From NCBI GenBank assembly GCA_039586035.1, contig JBDHLD010000090.1, positions 1 to 12,056 on the forward strand: a DNA stretch of 12,056 bases. The letters run 5' to 3'. How positions within the stretch are numbered: the stretch's first letter is position 1; each line of letters begins with the position of its first letter. Below the pieces are notes generated by a model. It made no database searches. It worked only from the letters and a program-made list of their open reading frames with translations, and had not been told where the DNA came from. This document shows positions 1 through 7,060 of this stretch, in pieces. The DNA comes from JBDHHQ01 sp039586035 (GTDB lineage: Bacteria; Gemmatimonadota; Gemmatimonadetes; Longimicrobiales; Gaopeijiaceae). The position numbers were made by a program, and so were the translations under genes.

Positions 1-1
1 C

Positions 2-88
2 CTGAAGACGCGCGTCGATGCGCAACTGCCTACCGTCGCAGAACCGGCCGCAGACGCCCAGGACCGTGTGCTCCGTACGAGGGCTTGA
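2..88 (+). CDS. Possible C-terminal tail of an upstream gene (5' end outside window)
   Basis: A frame open from the left edge (first full codon at base 2) ends at TGA 86-88 and encodes about 28 residues, ending VLRTRA. Third codon positions are mostly G or C, as in the real genes here, and more so than in the first codons of the neighbouring frame. The stop lies 37 bases before the TPR lipoprotein start, a normal operon spacing. No family can be recognised from so short a tail, and chance remains possible in GC-rich DNA. Confidence 0.3.
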   Translation: MKTRVDAQLPTVAEPAADAQDRVLRTRA

Positions 89-125
89 CCGGCCGTTCGC
101 GACTCGTACAGAAGGAGGACCGACC

Positions 126-1442
126 ATGTGGATGCCCTCTCGACGGGCCACACTCGCCGTTGCCGTCCTGCTCGTGGCTTGCAGCTCAGGGGATTCAGGA
201 GATGCCGGTGCGCCGGCGGACGACGCCATGGCCGCCGCCGACGCCGCTTATGGCGAGGCCATGGAGACGTTTCGGAGCCGATCGGGCCGCGCGGACACCG
301 ACGAGGCGATCGCGGGTTTCGAGCAGGCTGTCTCGTTGAACCCGGATCACGCGCCCGCTTGGGCCGCGCTCTCCACGGCCCGGCTCTGGCTCCAGTTCAA
401 TCTCGGTGAACAAGGCATGGTGGCGCCGGCCCAGGAGGCCCTCGATCGCGCCGTGGGGTTGGCCCCGGATGCCGTGGAGACGCATCTAGCGCAGGGATAC
501 ATGGCGTACTGGGGGCAGCTGGACCTCGACGCCGCACTGGCGCACTTCCAGGCGGCCGAGGCCATGGCGCCGAACGACGCAGCCGTGCACGGGGCCCTGG
601 GGAACGTCTACCGGAGGCAGGCGAAGGTCGACGACGCGCTGGGTCACTACGAGCGTCGCGTGGAGCTGAACCCATCGGGCAGCCAGGGGCTCATCACGCT
701 GATTCAGACCTACAACATCGTAGGACGGTACGCCGACGCGGCTCCTTATGTCGATCAGCTCAAGGCCAACGGCGACTGGCGCGGTCACGCGTGGGACTTC
801 TGGACCCACCTGAATGGCGGGGACACGGCCTCAGCCTTCGCCGCAGTGGAGCCGATCCGTGGGAACTTCGATGGAGAGCCCGTCTTCTTCGACCTGACCC
901 GCGCGGTGATCCGGCGGGACGCCGACGGCACCGAGGCGCTCATCGACACAATCGGGGTGGACGTTCCCACTGGCTGGTGGTGGACCTTCGCGGAGCACTG
1001 GAGCCGCACGGGGCAGATTCAAGAACATGCGGACGTCGTCGAAGGCTGGATCCAGAATCGGCTGTCCCGTGCAGAGCGGTCCGGTCTCTCGGAAGACGCG
1101 CGCACGTCCCAGCAGTCGCTGCGCCATGCCCAGGCGGCCCAATTCGAGGCGCTCAGGGGCAATGAAGATGCTGCACGGGAGCACATCGCGCGGTCTTTGG
1201 AGGCGCAGCCGAATGTGACCGATCGCTGGGCGGCCGCGGGGCATCTCGACGGCGTGGGCTGGGCGTACTTGCATCTCGGTGACCTCGACGCCGCGATGGA
1301 GACGTTCATGGAGGTCGCGGAACAGGGGCGCGGCTCGAGCACCGGCTGGATGGAGCACCATCCCGCATTCGACCCGCTCCGGAGTCATCCTGGCTATTCC
1401 GCGCTGGTCGAGATGCGCCGCGGCTTCGAGACACCGCGCTAA
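126..1442 (+). CDS. TPR-repeat lipoprotein
   Basis: Predicted secreted, lipid-anchored tetratricopeptide-repeat protein of 438 aa. The ATG at 126 is chosen because AAGGAGG (112-118) lies 7 bases upstream and because the protein then opens with a lipoprotein signal: two Arg, a hydrophobic stretch, and lipobox L16-V-A-C19 followed by a Ser/Gly/Asp-rich linker. An open frame extends upstream to base 18 but would bury this signal. At least three TPR-like units are visible between about residues 45 and 185, with the typical AxxxFxxAxxLxP pattern (FEQAVSLNPDHAPAW, LDRAVGLAPDAVETH, FQAAEAMAPNDAAVH, YERRVELNPSG). A further unit lies near residues 380-405. The C-terminus (FDPLRSHPGYSALVEMRR) resembles the end of TPR regions in kinase- or cyclase-linked sensor proteins. 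TPR scaffolds bind other proteins; the partner here is unknown. A strong hairpin follows the stop. Confidence 0.85.
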   Translation: MWMPSRRATLAVAVLLVACSSGDSGDAGAPADDAMAAADAAYGEAMETFRSRSGRADTDEAIAGFEQAVSLNPDHAPAWAALSTARLWLQFNLGEQGMVAPAQEALDRAVGLAPDAVETHLAQGYMAYWGQLDLDAALAHFQAAEAMAPNDAAVHGALGNVYRRQAKVDDALGHYERRVELNPSGSQGLITLIQTYNIVGRYADAAPYVDQLKANGDWRGHAWDFWTHLNGGDTASAFAAVEPIRGNFDGEPVFFDLTRAVIRRDADGTEALIDTIGVDVPTGWWWTFAEHWSRTGQIQEHADVVEGWIQNRLSRAERSGLSEDARTSQQSLRHAQAAQFEALRGNEDAAREHIARSLEAQPNVTDRWAAAGHLDGVGWAYLHLGDLDAAMETFMEVAEQGRGSSTGWMEHHPAFDPLRSHPGYSALVEMRRGFETPR

Positions 1443-1450
1443 GGCCGTCT

Positions 1451-1487
1451 GGACCCGCCCGGAGGCGGTCGAGCCTCCGGGCGGTCC
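1451..1487. terminator. GC-rich hairpin between convergent genes
   Basis: A perfect 12-bp inverted repeat (1455-1466 with 1473-1484, loop 1467-1472) extends to 15 bp if C1454 is bulged. It starts 9 bases after the TPR lipoprotein stop and ends about 56 bases before the end of the convergent synthetase gene. There is no clear T-run on either side, so this is a terminator-like structure rather than a textbook intrinsic terminator. Confidence 0.55.
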
Positions 1488-1543
1488 CAGGGGTCGCAAC
1501 GTCAGACGCTCAGCTCCGGCTTGCCTCACGCGGAGATGGCGGC

Positions 1544-3358
1544 TCAATCCTCGAGCGCCATTCGCAGGATCGCCCATTCCCGGAAGACGTTGTGCGGAGC
1601 GGTCCAGGGCAGGCGCGCAGGAAGAACCCCCGCTCGCCGCAGTCGCCATTCCACCCGGCGGACGACTCCATACCAGGTGCGCCGTAGGCTGGGAGCCTCC
1701 AGGACCTCGTCGAGGAGCGCGAGGCCGAAGCTGGGAGGAATGAGCTCGTCGAGCCGGCTGTCCGACGCGTTGATCCACTGCGCCAGGTCATCGGCGTGTG
1801 AGCGTATCTCCGCGCGCCAATCGGCCCGGTACCCCTCACGCTCGGCCTTCGGGATAGCAGCCATGTTCGGTGCCAACTCCGCCAGCGCCCGGCGGTAGAG
1901 CGTCTTGCCGATGAGAAGCCGATTGGGGACGTCGGCCATGAAGTCGAGCACATCCGCGTCCAGCCACGGGTTCCGCACGGTCGCGTGGGCTCCGATGTAC
2001 CGCTCTCTCCACGGCAGGAGCTGATGAACGATGCGCTGGTCGAAGCCGATCTGGAAGCGGATCACGTTGAGCGCGTGCGATCCGGGCTGCCGCTCGATGA
2101 TGCTCCTGACCTCTTCGTGGATTGCTTCGTTGATCCGTTGGAGGAGCCCCGACGGAAAGCTACGCGACACCGTAGGCGGCAGATACAGCTCCTTGAAACG
2201 AGCACGCTGCCAGAGCTGGTTTACGGTCTCGACCGTCATCGAGCCGCTGTATCCCATGCGCTCTTCGCCAACCAGAACGATCGGTGCGTTCGCGGCCGCG
2301 AGCTCTGGCCCGAGCTCCTGCCACATGTCCACCTCGTACGCGGCCATGGCGCCGGCTTCGGTCATCTCGGCGTTTGTTCGCAAGTGGGACAGGAGGTCGC
2401 CACGGTAGCTTTGAACCGAGCGGTGAGCGAAGCCCAGCTCCGCCGCCACCTGCTCCGCCACGAACGCGTCCAGCCCGGGCCGGACGTCGCCGTGCACGTA
2501 GGAATAGGTGCGCACGTCCTTCCGACCGAGCGTCTGACCCAGGACCGAGGCGATGCCAATCGAGTCGTAGCCGCCGCTCAAAGACAGGTAGAGGTCCCGC
2601 TCGGGGTCGGCGCAACGCCGCACCGCCTGCACCATGAGCTCCTGCAGACCGGCGCTGAGGCGTCCCTCGTCGACGGGGCCATCGGGCTCGCGAATACCGT
2701 GGGACCAGTATTCCCGGGACTCCATGCCGTCCGGGCGAAGCTCGTGGACATGGGCGCGGGGCAGCACGCGGATCCCCTCGTAGGGAGTCCGTCCGTCGAA
2801 GGGGATCCCGGTAGCCAGAAACCATCCGACACCGAGGATGTCCAGGGGACGGTGGTCCGTGGGCTGCGCCCTCAGGTCGCTGGTGACGTGATGGCCAGCT
2901 GATCCCCGGCTGTGGAAGAGTCGGCGCGACCCACTGCGATCCGGAATCACGAAGAGACGGTCCTCGGCCCGGTCGAGAAGGATGAGCGCGAAGGAGCCGT
3001 TGAGCTCCGGAAAGAGGGATTCGCCCCTTCGCAGGTACTGCTCCGCCACCCACTCGGGTGATGTCCCCTCCTCGTTGAGGAGCTCGCCGTGCAGAACGAC
3101 GACGACCCGCTCGGTCGGATCGTGTCCCAATGCGGTGTGCCGACTCAGCCCCAGGAGTAGTCTCCATCCCCTGGAGTCGAGCGTGGCGTCCGGGGCCCGG
3201 CCGTGGCATCGCTGGAACTCCCGCAGGGCGCCTTCGTTACCGTCGGCGAGTCGCCAAGCGCACAACGCCTCGACGCGCGATTTGAAGGCCTCGCGCGTGG
3301 GGTTGTCGGAGTGGGACGGCGTCGTGGATTGGGGCAACAGGTTGAATCCCGGGTTCAT
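1544..3358 (-). CDS. Asparagine synthase-like protein lacking the Cys nucleophile
   Basis: Predicted 604-aa two-domain protein of the asparagine synthetase B superfamily. Residues about 85-150 look like a class II glutamine amidotransferase fold (VVVVLHGELLN, then FPELNGSFALILLD and DRSGSRRLF). Residues about 235-510 form the synthetase domain, with pyrophosphate loop SGGYDS at 261-266 and the late block NPWLDADVLDFMADVPNRLL near 463-482 followed by GKTLYRRAL. Family members normally have Cys right after the initiator Met; here the N-terminus is MNPGFN, so glutamine hydrolysis is unlikely. The usual GEGxDE motif is replaced by GEERMGYSG (364-372). Cys-less relatives include beta-lactam synthetase and lasso-peptide cyclase, so amide or ring formation on another substrate is possible. 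The ATG at 3358 is the last good Met before the conserved region. Its Shine-Dalgarno site is weak, and longer starts would overlap the divergent Tat gene. The substrate is unknown, and no RiPP precursor was seen. Confidence 0.85.
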   Translation of the reverse strand: MNPGFNLLPQSTTPSHSDNPTREAFKSRVEALCAWRLADGNEGALREFQRCHGRAPDATLDSRGWRLLLGLSRHTALGHDPTERVVVVLHGELLNEEGTSPEWVAEQYLRRGESLFPELNGSFALILLDRAEDRLFVIPDRSGSRRLFHSRGSAGHHVTSDLRAQPTDHRPLDILGVGWFLATGIPFDGRTPYEGIRVLPRAHVHELRPDGMESREYWSHGIREPDGPVDEGRLSAGLQELMVQAVRRCADPERDLYLSLSGGYDSIGIASVLGQTLGRKDVRTYSYVHGDVRPGLDAFVAEQVAAELGFAHRSVQSYRGDLLSHLRTNAEMTEAGAMAAYEVDMWQELGPELAAANAPIVLVGEERMGYSGSMTVETVNQLWQRARFKELYLPPTVSRSFPSGLLQRINEAIHEEVRSIIERQPGSHALNVIRFQIGFDQRIVHQLLPWRERYIGAHATVRNPWLDADVLDFMADVPNRLLIGKTLYRRALAELAPNMAAIPKAEREGYRADWRAEIRSHADDLAQWINASDSRLDELIPPSFGLALLDEVLEAPSLRRTWYGVVRRVEWRLRRAGVLPARLPWTAPHNVFREWAILRMALED

Positions 3359-3367
3359 CGTCGGACC

Positions 3368-3410
3368 ACGATCGCTGGGATGTCGACGATCGCTTGACTG
3401 CCCCTTGACT
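3368..3410. promoter_or_regulatory. Divergent intergenic region with paired direct repeats
   Basis: Only 106 bp separate the synthetase start (3358, -) from the Tat subunit start (3465, +). Two sets of direct repeats lie here. ACGATCGCT occurs at 3368-3376 and 3386-3394, 18 bp apart. CTTGACT occurs at 3393-3399 and 3404-3410, 11 bp apart, about one helical turn. The TTGACT copies resemble -35 boxes facing the oxidoreductase operon, but I see no convincing -10 at standard spacing. An activator-type site is one reading. Regulatory function is inferred from position and repetition only. Confidence 0.35.
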
Positions 3411-3464
3411 CCCTTCACCCACCTTACGGGCGTAGTGGACCCCTCGCCAGGCTCGGAGGCGCAC

Positions 3465-4031
3465 GTGGTGGACATCTCGAGACGGCACGCACTCGGTTGG
3501 CTGGGCCTCCTCGGCGGAGGACTGCTGGTCGATGGTTGCACCCCCGCGAAGCTCGCCCTGAACTGGTATGCGGCCGAGTTCGCGGACAATCCCGAACGCA
3601 CGTCTGTGGTGCTTTCTGCGTTCACGGATGCGATCCTTCCCGGCGCTGATGCCCGTGTCGTGGATCTCACGCGACCGTTGTACGACACGCGTTTTCCACT
3701 TCATCCCCACGTGGAATACCTCGCTGCCGACCTTTGCGCTCGCTCGAGGCGGCACTTCCATGGGACCGAGTTCCAGTACCTGTCTCGGCAAGACCGTGAC
3801 CAGGTGATCGCGGATGGACTCTCGTCCGATAGGACCACGCGCCGATTGTACTCGGGCGCGATCTTGCTGACCCAGATCGTCTACTACGCCGGGGTCTACG
3901 ACGACAACGCTGGCTGCGAAGCCATCGAATGGGAAGGCCGATTCCGGCCGCGACCGATCGACGAGCTCACGTATCCGGACCCCTCGAGCTTCCTGGCCGG
4001 GGAGCTGGGTCGGCGCGGAAGCCACGCCTAG
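3465..4031 (+). CDS. Tat-signal small subunit, gluconate 2-dehydrogenase subunit 3-like
   Basis: Predicted 188-aa small subunit of a membrane-associated flavin dehydrogenase. It begins with a twin-arginine signal (SRRHALGWLGLLGGG, residues 5-19) ending in LLVDGC, which could be a lipobox with Cys25. The segment VLSAFTDAILPGAD matches the N-terminal hallmark of the gluconate 2-dehydrogenase subunit 3 family. There is no ATG. The start is GTG at 3465 or the adjacent GTG at 3468, with GGAGG (3455-3459) 5 or 8 bases upstream; an open frame runs further upstream but lies antisense to the synthetase gene. In the best-studied FAD-glucose dehydrogenase, the equivalent gamma subunit is needed for maturation and Tat export of the catalytic alpha subunit, which lacks its own signal. 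The next gene, 10 bases downstream, is a signal-less GMC flavoprotein, which fits this model. Confidence 0.8.
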   Translation: MVDISRRHALGWLGLLGGGLLVDGCTPAKLALNWYAAEFADNPERTSVVLSAFTDAILPGADARVVDLTRPLYDTRFPLHPHVEYLAADLCARSRRHFHGTEFQYLSRQDRDQVIADGLSSDRTTRRLYSGAILLTQIVYYAGVYDDNAGCEAIEWEGRFRPRPIDELTYPDPSSFLAGELGRRGSHA

Positions 4032-4041
4032 GGGGTGCGCT

Positions 4042-5817
4042 ATGGAGCCCGTTCTCACTGACGTTCTGATCGTGGGTAGCGGCTTCGGCGCTGCTCCACC
4101 GGCGCTGCGGCTGGCAGAGGCCGGGCTGAGGGTCACGGTTCTCGAGAAGGGGCCCCATATCGACGCGCCTCGAGACTTCAGACAAACGCAGGACCCATCC
4201 TACTACTGGAAGTACTTCCACAACGTCCAGGGCCCGAACATCGGAATGACCTTCATTGAAGCCTTCGGCGGCGCGTCGGGCTTCTACGAGATGGTATCGT
4301 TGCGCGCTCCAGCGATCGCCTTCCGGCAGTGTGACTCGCGGGGTCGACCTCTCTGGCCAACGGGGCTCAGCCGAGCGGTGCTCGACCCCTACTATGACGT
4401 CGCCGAGCGGATGTTGAACGTCCACCAGATCCCCGTCCGCGACGTCCCGAAGACCGGGCTGGTGTTCTCGAAGATGATGAAAACCCTCGGTTGCACCTGC
4501 GACCGGGCAGGCTACGCGATTCGAGGCTGCCTCGGCAGTGGCTTTTGTGTCTCCGGGTGTATCTACGGTGCGAAGCAGTCCCTTCACTTCAACTACCTCC
4601 CCCGTGCGCTCCAGGCGGGTGCTCAGTTCCTCACCGGGATCGAAGCGCGCCAGATCAGGCCACTCCCCCACACTCCTCATCCGGACGGCAGGCTGCCGCC
4701 TTATCGCTATGAGGTTCGGGGCCAAGAAACCGAGACCGGCGAGAACGTTCGATTTCAGGCGCGCGTTCTGGTTTTGGGGGGCGGGACGCTCGGAACGGCC
4801 AAGCTCCTTTTGTCTTCACGCCGGTGGCTTCCCGGGCTGAGCGACTCCGTAGGGTCGCGCATCGCCTTCAACGGTGGGGTGAAGGCGGTGGGGCTACTGG
4901 GCCCGACCTGGCCGGACGGAGACATGTTCACGGGGCGGTCGCACCCGGGAGTGATCAGCTACGAGTTTCTCGAATCGCACGGAGTCACTGTCCAAGCGGC
5001 CAAACCCCTTCCCCTCCAGACGCTGGCGGCGGCGAGGATCACACACCCCGAGGGAGGCACGACGGCTCACTGGGGGGAGGCACACCTTCGCCTCATGAAG
5101 AGCTACCGGCGTCGAATGATCGTGATTGTTGCCCTCGGACTCACGCCCCCCACGGCTCGGCTGTCCCTGTCCGGAAGCACCGTGCGACTCGACCTCGAGA
5201 TCACCGACGAGCTCCGGGAGTACCATCGGCGAACCTCCGATCTCCTGCATTCGCTCTACCGGAGGAATGGTTGCGAGCCGCTCACCGTGGACTTCGTGGA
5301 CTCCAGTGGTGTCCCCCGTGAGGATGTGCACTTCGACACCAGCCACCAGGTTGGCTCCTGTGCGATGGCCGACGATCCGACCCACGGCGCCCTCGACGAA
5401 TCCGGGGAAGCGTTCTACCTGCCGGGCCTCTACGTGTCGGATGGGGCCGCGATACCGGGTTCAATCGCAGTAAGCACGAGCCTGACGATTCTGGCCAATG
5501 CGGAAAGAATCACGCAGCGCCTACGAATCCGCCTAGGGCGAGGACGGGGCCAGCGTCTCGCGCCGGAAGTCACCGGGGGCGCTGCCACAGCCCCTGAGAA
5601 CCGAGCTCTTCGAAACAGCCCGGATTCTGAGCCCTCCATGGCGGGCGAGCTCACCGTGATCTCGGAGTCGTCCTGCTACCGGGGCAGGAGCGAGGACCAG
5701 GGCCTGTTACGCCCCTGCCCCGCGAGCGCGCATCCCGTCCAGCAGGGTGCCCGTGGCGTCCCGAACGAGCGCCTCGACATCGACTTCCGCCTGGATCTGC
5801 CCTTCGATCAGCAATGA
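4042..5817 (+). CDS. GMC-family FAD oxidoreductase (dehydrogenase alpha-type subunit)
   Basis: Predicted 591-aa GMC flavoprotein that oxidises an alcohol, sugar or sterol; the substrate is unknown. The N-terminal FAD fold shows VLIVGSGFGAAPP with GSGFGA at 12-17 and the ribose-binding Glu in VLEKG. FGGASGFYEMVSLRAP (about 75-90) fits the flavin-contact region. A second FAD-contact stretch is VLVLGGGTLGTAKLLL (242-257). The C-terminal domain holds the likely catalytic His435 in HQVGSCAM. The partner position, usually Asn in the related NPxLT motif, is Ser478 in VSTSLTI. Cysteines 151, 153, 163, 169 and 173 cluster before YGAKQS, similar in placement to the Fe-S ligands of FAD-glucose dehydrogenase. 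No signal peptide is seen, consistent with carriage by the Tat subunit encoded just upstream. The protein extends about 100 residues beyond the last GMC motif. The final 111 bp overlap the convergent TetR gene, so the tail may be non-conserved. Confidence 0.85.
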   Translation: MEPVLTDVLIVGSGFGAAPPALRLAEAGLRVTVLEKGPHIDAPRDFRQTQDPSYYWKYFHNVQGPNIGMTFIEAFGGASGFYEMVSLRAPAIAFRQCDSRGRPLWPTGLSRAVLDPYYDVAERMLNVHQIPVRDVPKTGLVFSKMMKTLGCTCDRAGYAIRGCLGSGFCVSGCIYGAKQSLHFNYLPRALQAGAQFLTGIEARQIRPLPHTPHPDGRLPPYRYEVRGQETETGENVRFQARVLVLGGGTLGTAKLLLSSRRWLPGLSDSVGSRIAFNGGVKAVGLLGPTWPDGDMFTGRSHPGVISYEFLESHGVTVQAAKPLPLQTLAAARITHPEGGTTAHWGEAHLRLMKSYRRRMIVIVALGLTPPTARLSLSGSTVRLDLEITDELREYHRRTSDLLHSLYRRNGCEPLTVDFVDSSGVPREDVHFDTSHQVGSCAMADDPTHGALDESGEAFYLPGLYVSDGAAIPGSIAVSTSLTILANAERITQRLRIRLGRGRGQRLAPEVTGGAATAPENRALRNSPDSEPSMAGELTVISESSCYRGRSEDQGLLRPCPASAHPVQQGARGVPNERLDIDFRLDLPFDQQ

Positions 5818-6324
5818 CGCCAGGCCGTGCATCGCGCTCCAAGCGACGTAGGCCTGCGCACGAGGGTCCTCGGGCTTGAGGCCTCCGCTGCGCTGGTAGG
5901 CTTCGATCACTTCAACGAGCTCCTCGAAGAGGGCGTTGGCCGCCTCCCGCAACTCGGGCAGCTCTTGGCGGGTGAGCGCCTCGCGACCGTACATCAGCCG
6001 GTAGTGCGCCGGGTTCTCGAGGGCGAAGCGAACGTACTCGGCACCCATCCGCCGTATGCCCTCCAGACTCGAGTTCGCGGCCTCCGTGGCGATGGCTCGA
6101 AGACGCCCGTGGAGGCGCTCGAAGCCGGTTGCGGCAACCGCCACGAGAAGGGCCGCCTTGTCTGGAAAGTGTCGGTAGGGAGCGGCTCGGGACACACCGA
6201 GGCGTCGGCCGATCTCCCTCATCGTGATGCCGGCGGTCCCGCCCTCCTCGATCATCGCGGCGGCCTCGCTGATCAGAGCCGCCCTGAGATCTCCGTGGTG
6301 ATATGCACCTTTTCGAGTGGCCAT
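5707..6324 (-). CDS. TetR-family transcriptional repressor
   Basis: Predicted 205-aa one-component regulator. The N-terminal DNA-binding domain is clear: HHGDLRAALISEAAAMIEEGG, then helix-turn-helix ITMREIGRRLGVSRAAPYRHFPDKAALL at about residues 33-60. The C-terminal ligand domain (ENPAHYRLMYGRE, YVAWSAMHGLASLLIEGQ) resembles the WHG-type C-terminal domain of this family; the ligand is unknown. ATG at 6324 is preceded by a weak AGGA. It is transcribed divergently from the DUF5671 operon, and the 91-bp gap holds two perfect inverted repeats, so autoregulation and repression of that operon are likely. Its 3' end lies inside the coding sequence of the convergent GMC gene. Confidence 0.92.
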   Translation of the reverse strand: MATRKGAYHHGDLRAALISEAAAMIEEGGTAGITMREIGRRLGVSRAAPYRHFPDKAALLVAVAATGFERLHGRLRAIATEAANSSLEGIRRMGAEYVRFALENPAHYRLMYGREALTRQELPELREAANALFEELVEVIEAYQRSGGLKPEDPRAQAYVAWSAMHGLASLLIEGQIQAEVDVEALVRDATGTLLDGMRARGAGA

Positions 6325-6341
6325 GTCCTAACATGTACAAA

Positions 6342-6387
6342 GATGTTGACAACATCAACATCACAACTTATGTTGACGTTGTCAACA
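6342..6387. promoter_or_regulatory. Divergent promoters with two palindromic TetR-type operators
   Basis: Operator 1 is GATGTTG-A-CAACATC (6342-6356), with perfect 7-bp arms. Operator 2 is TGTTGAC-GTT-GTCAACA (6371-6387), also with perfect 7-bp arms. On the + strand, TTGACA (6346-6351), a 17-bp spacer and TATGTT (6369-6374) form a good sigma70-type promoter for the DUF5671 operon. On the - strand, TTGACA (6385 down to 6380), 17 bp and GATGTT (6362 down to 6357) form a weaker promoter for tetR. Each operator covers the -35 box of one promoter, and operator 2 also covers the -10 box and likely start site of the + promoter. This layout fits repression of both genes by the adjacent regulator. Confidence 0.75.
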
Positions 6388-6415
6388 CGGTTGAGACCCA
6401 ATCAGGAGAGGAACG

Positions 6416-7060
6416 ATGGCCATCAACCAGGAGCTCGCGGGATTCTTGAAGGAAGGCCTCGAGCGGGGCCTGGCGCGTTCGGAGCTCGAGGAGATTCTCC
6501 TCGAGACGGGTTGGCCCCCGGATCAGGTCCAGGGCGCTCTGGCGACATACGCGGACGTCGCGTTTCCCATCCCGGTCCCTCGCCCCAAGCCGTACCTGTC
6601 GGCTCGCGAGGCCTTCATCTACCTCGTCCTCTTCTCCGCGCTCTACATGAGCGCGTTCAGCCTCGGTGGGCTGCTCTTCCAGCTCGTCGACCGTGCGTTT
6701 CCGGATCCGGCCATGGATCCCACGTTCGCCCTGGAGGCGAGCCGGGAGGCGATCCGGTGGTCGATCTCTCTGTTGATCGTCACGTTCCCGGTCTTCGTCT
6801 TCGTCTCGTGGAAGAACGATCGGGCGTTGGCCGCCGACCCGACGCGCCGTCTCTCCGAGGTGCGCCGGTGGCTGACCTACCTGACCCTCTTCGTGGCGGC
6901 CAGCATCCTGGTGGGAGACGTTGCGACCGTCGTCTATAACATCCTCAGCGGGGAGATCACGACCCGGTTCCTGCTGAAGGTCCTCATCGTCGGTGGGATC
7001 GCCGGCGCGGTGTTCGGATACCTGAGTGGGGATCTGCGCAACGAGGAGGTGGCCAAATGA
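6416..7060 (+). CDS. DUF5671-type multi-pass membrane protein
   Basis: Predicted 214-aa inner-membrane protein. The N-terminal about 46 residues look like a small helical domain (LKEGLERGLARSELEEILLE, then GWPPDQVQGALATYADV), followed by the proline-rich linker PIPVPRPKPYLSAREAF. Four hydrophobic helices follow at about residues 66-90, 114-132, 151-175 and 185-204. The SAREAFIYLVLFSALYMSAF and DRAFPDP elements match what I recall of DUF5671 proteins; no biochemical function is established. ATG at 6416 follows GGAGAGG. It is the first gene of an operon under the TetR-type divergent promoter, and its stop overlaps the next start (ATGA at 7057-7060). Export, sensing or envelope roles cannot be separated from sequence alone. 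Confidence 0.8.
   Translation: MAINQELAGFLKEGLERGLARSELEEILLETGWPPDQVQGALATYADVAFPIPVPRPKPYLSAREAFIYLVLFSALYMSAFSLGGLLFQLVDRAFPDPAMDPTFALEASREAIRWSISLLIVTFPVFVFVSWKNDRALAADPTRRLSEVRRWLTYLTLFVAASILVGDVATVVYNILSGEITTRFLLKVLIVGGIAGAVFGYLSGDLRNEEVAK

Noticed and set aside
85..112. TTGACC and TACAGA as a promoter for the TPR lipoprotein
   Set aside because: Spacing and -10 match are poor, and the implied transcript start would fall on the ribosome binding site.
831..1778. Long open frame on the - strand across the TPR lipoprotein gene and the end of the synthetase gene
   Set aside because: It is antisense to two well-supported genes, shows no family resemblance and is Arg/Pro/Gly-rich, as expected for shadow frames in GC-rich DNA.
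1985..2902. Long + strand open frame inside the synthetase gene
   Set aside because: It is antisense to the conserved SGGYDS-containing domain, with no recognisable motif and no ribosome binding site noticed.
1443..3464. Lasso-peptide cluster around the asparagine synthase-like gene
   Set aside because: No precursor peptide, PqqD-like recognition protein or transglutaminase-like protease gene is present next to it, so a lasso cluster is not supported.
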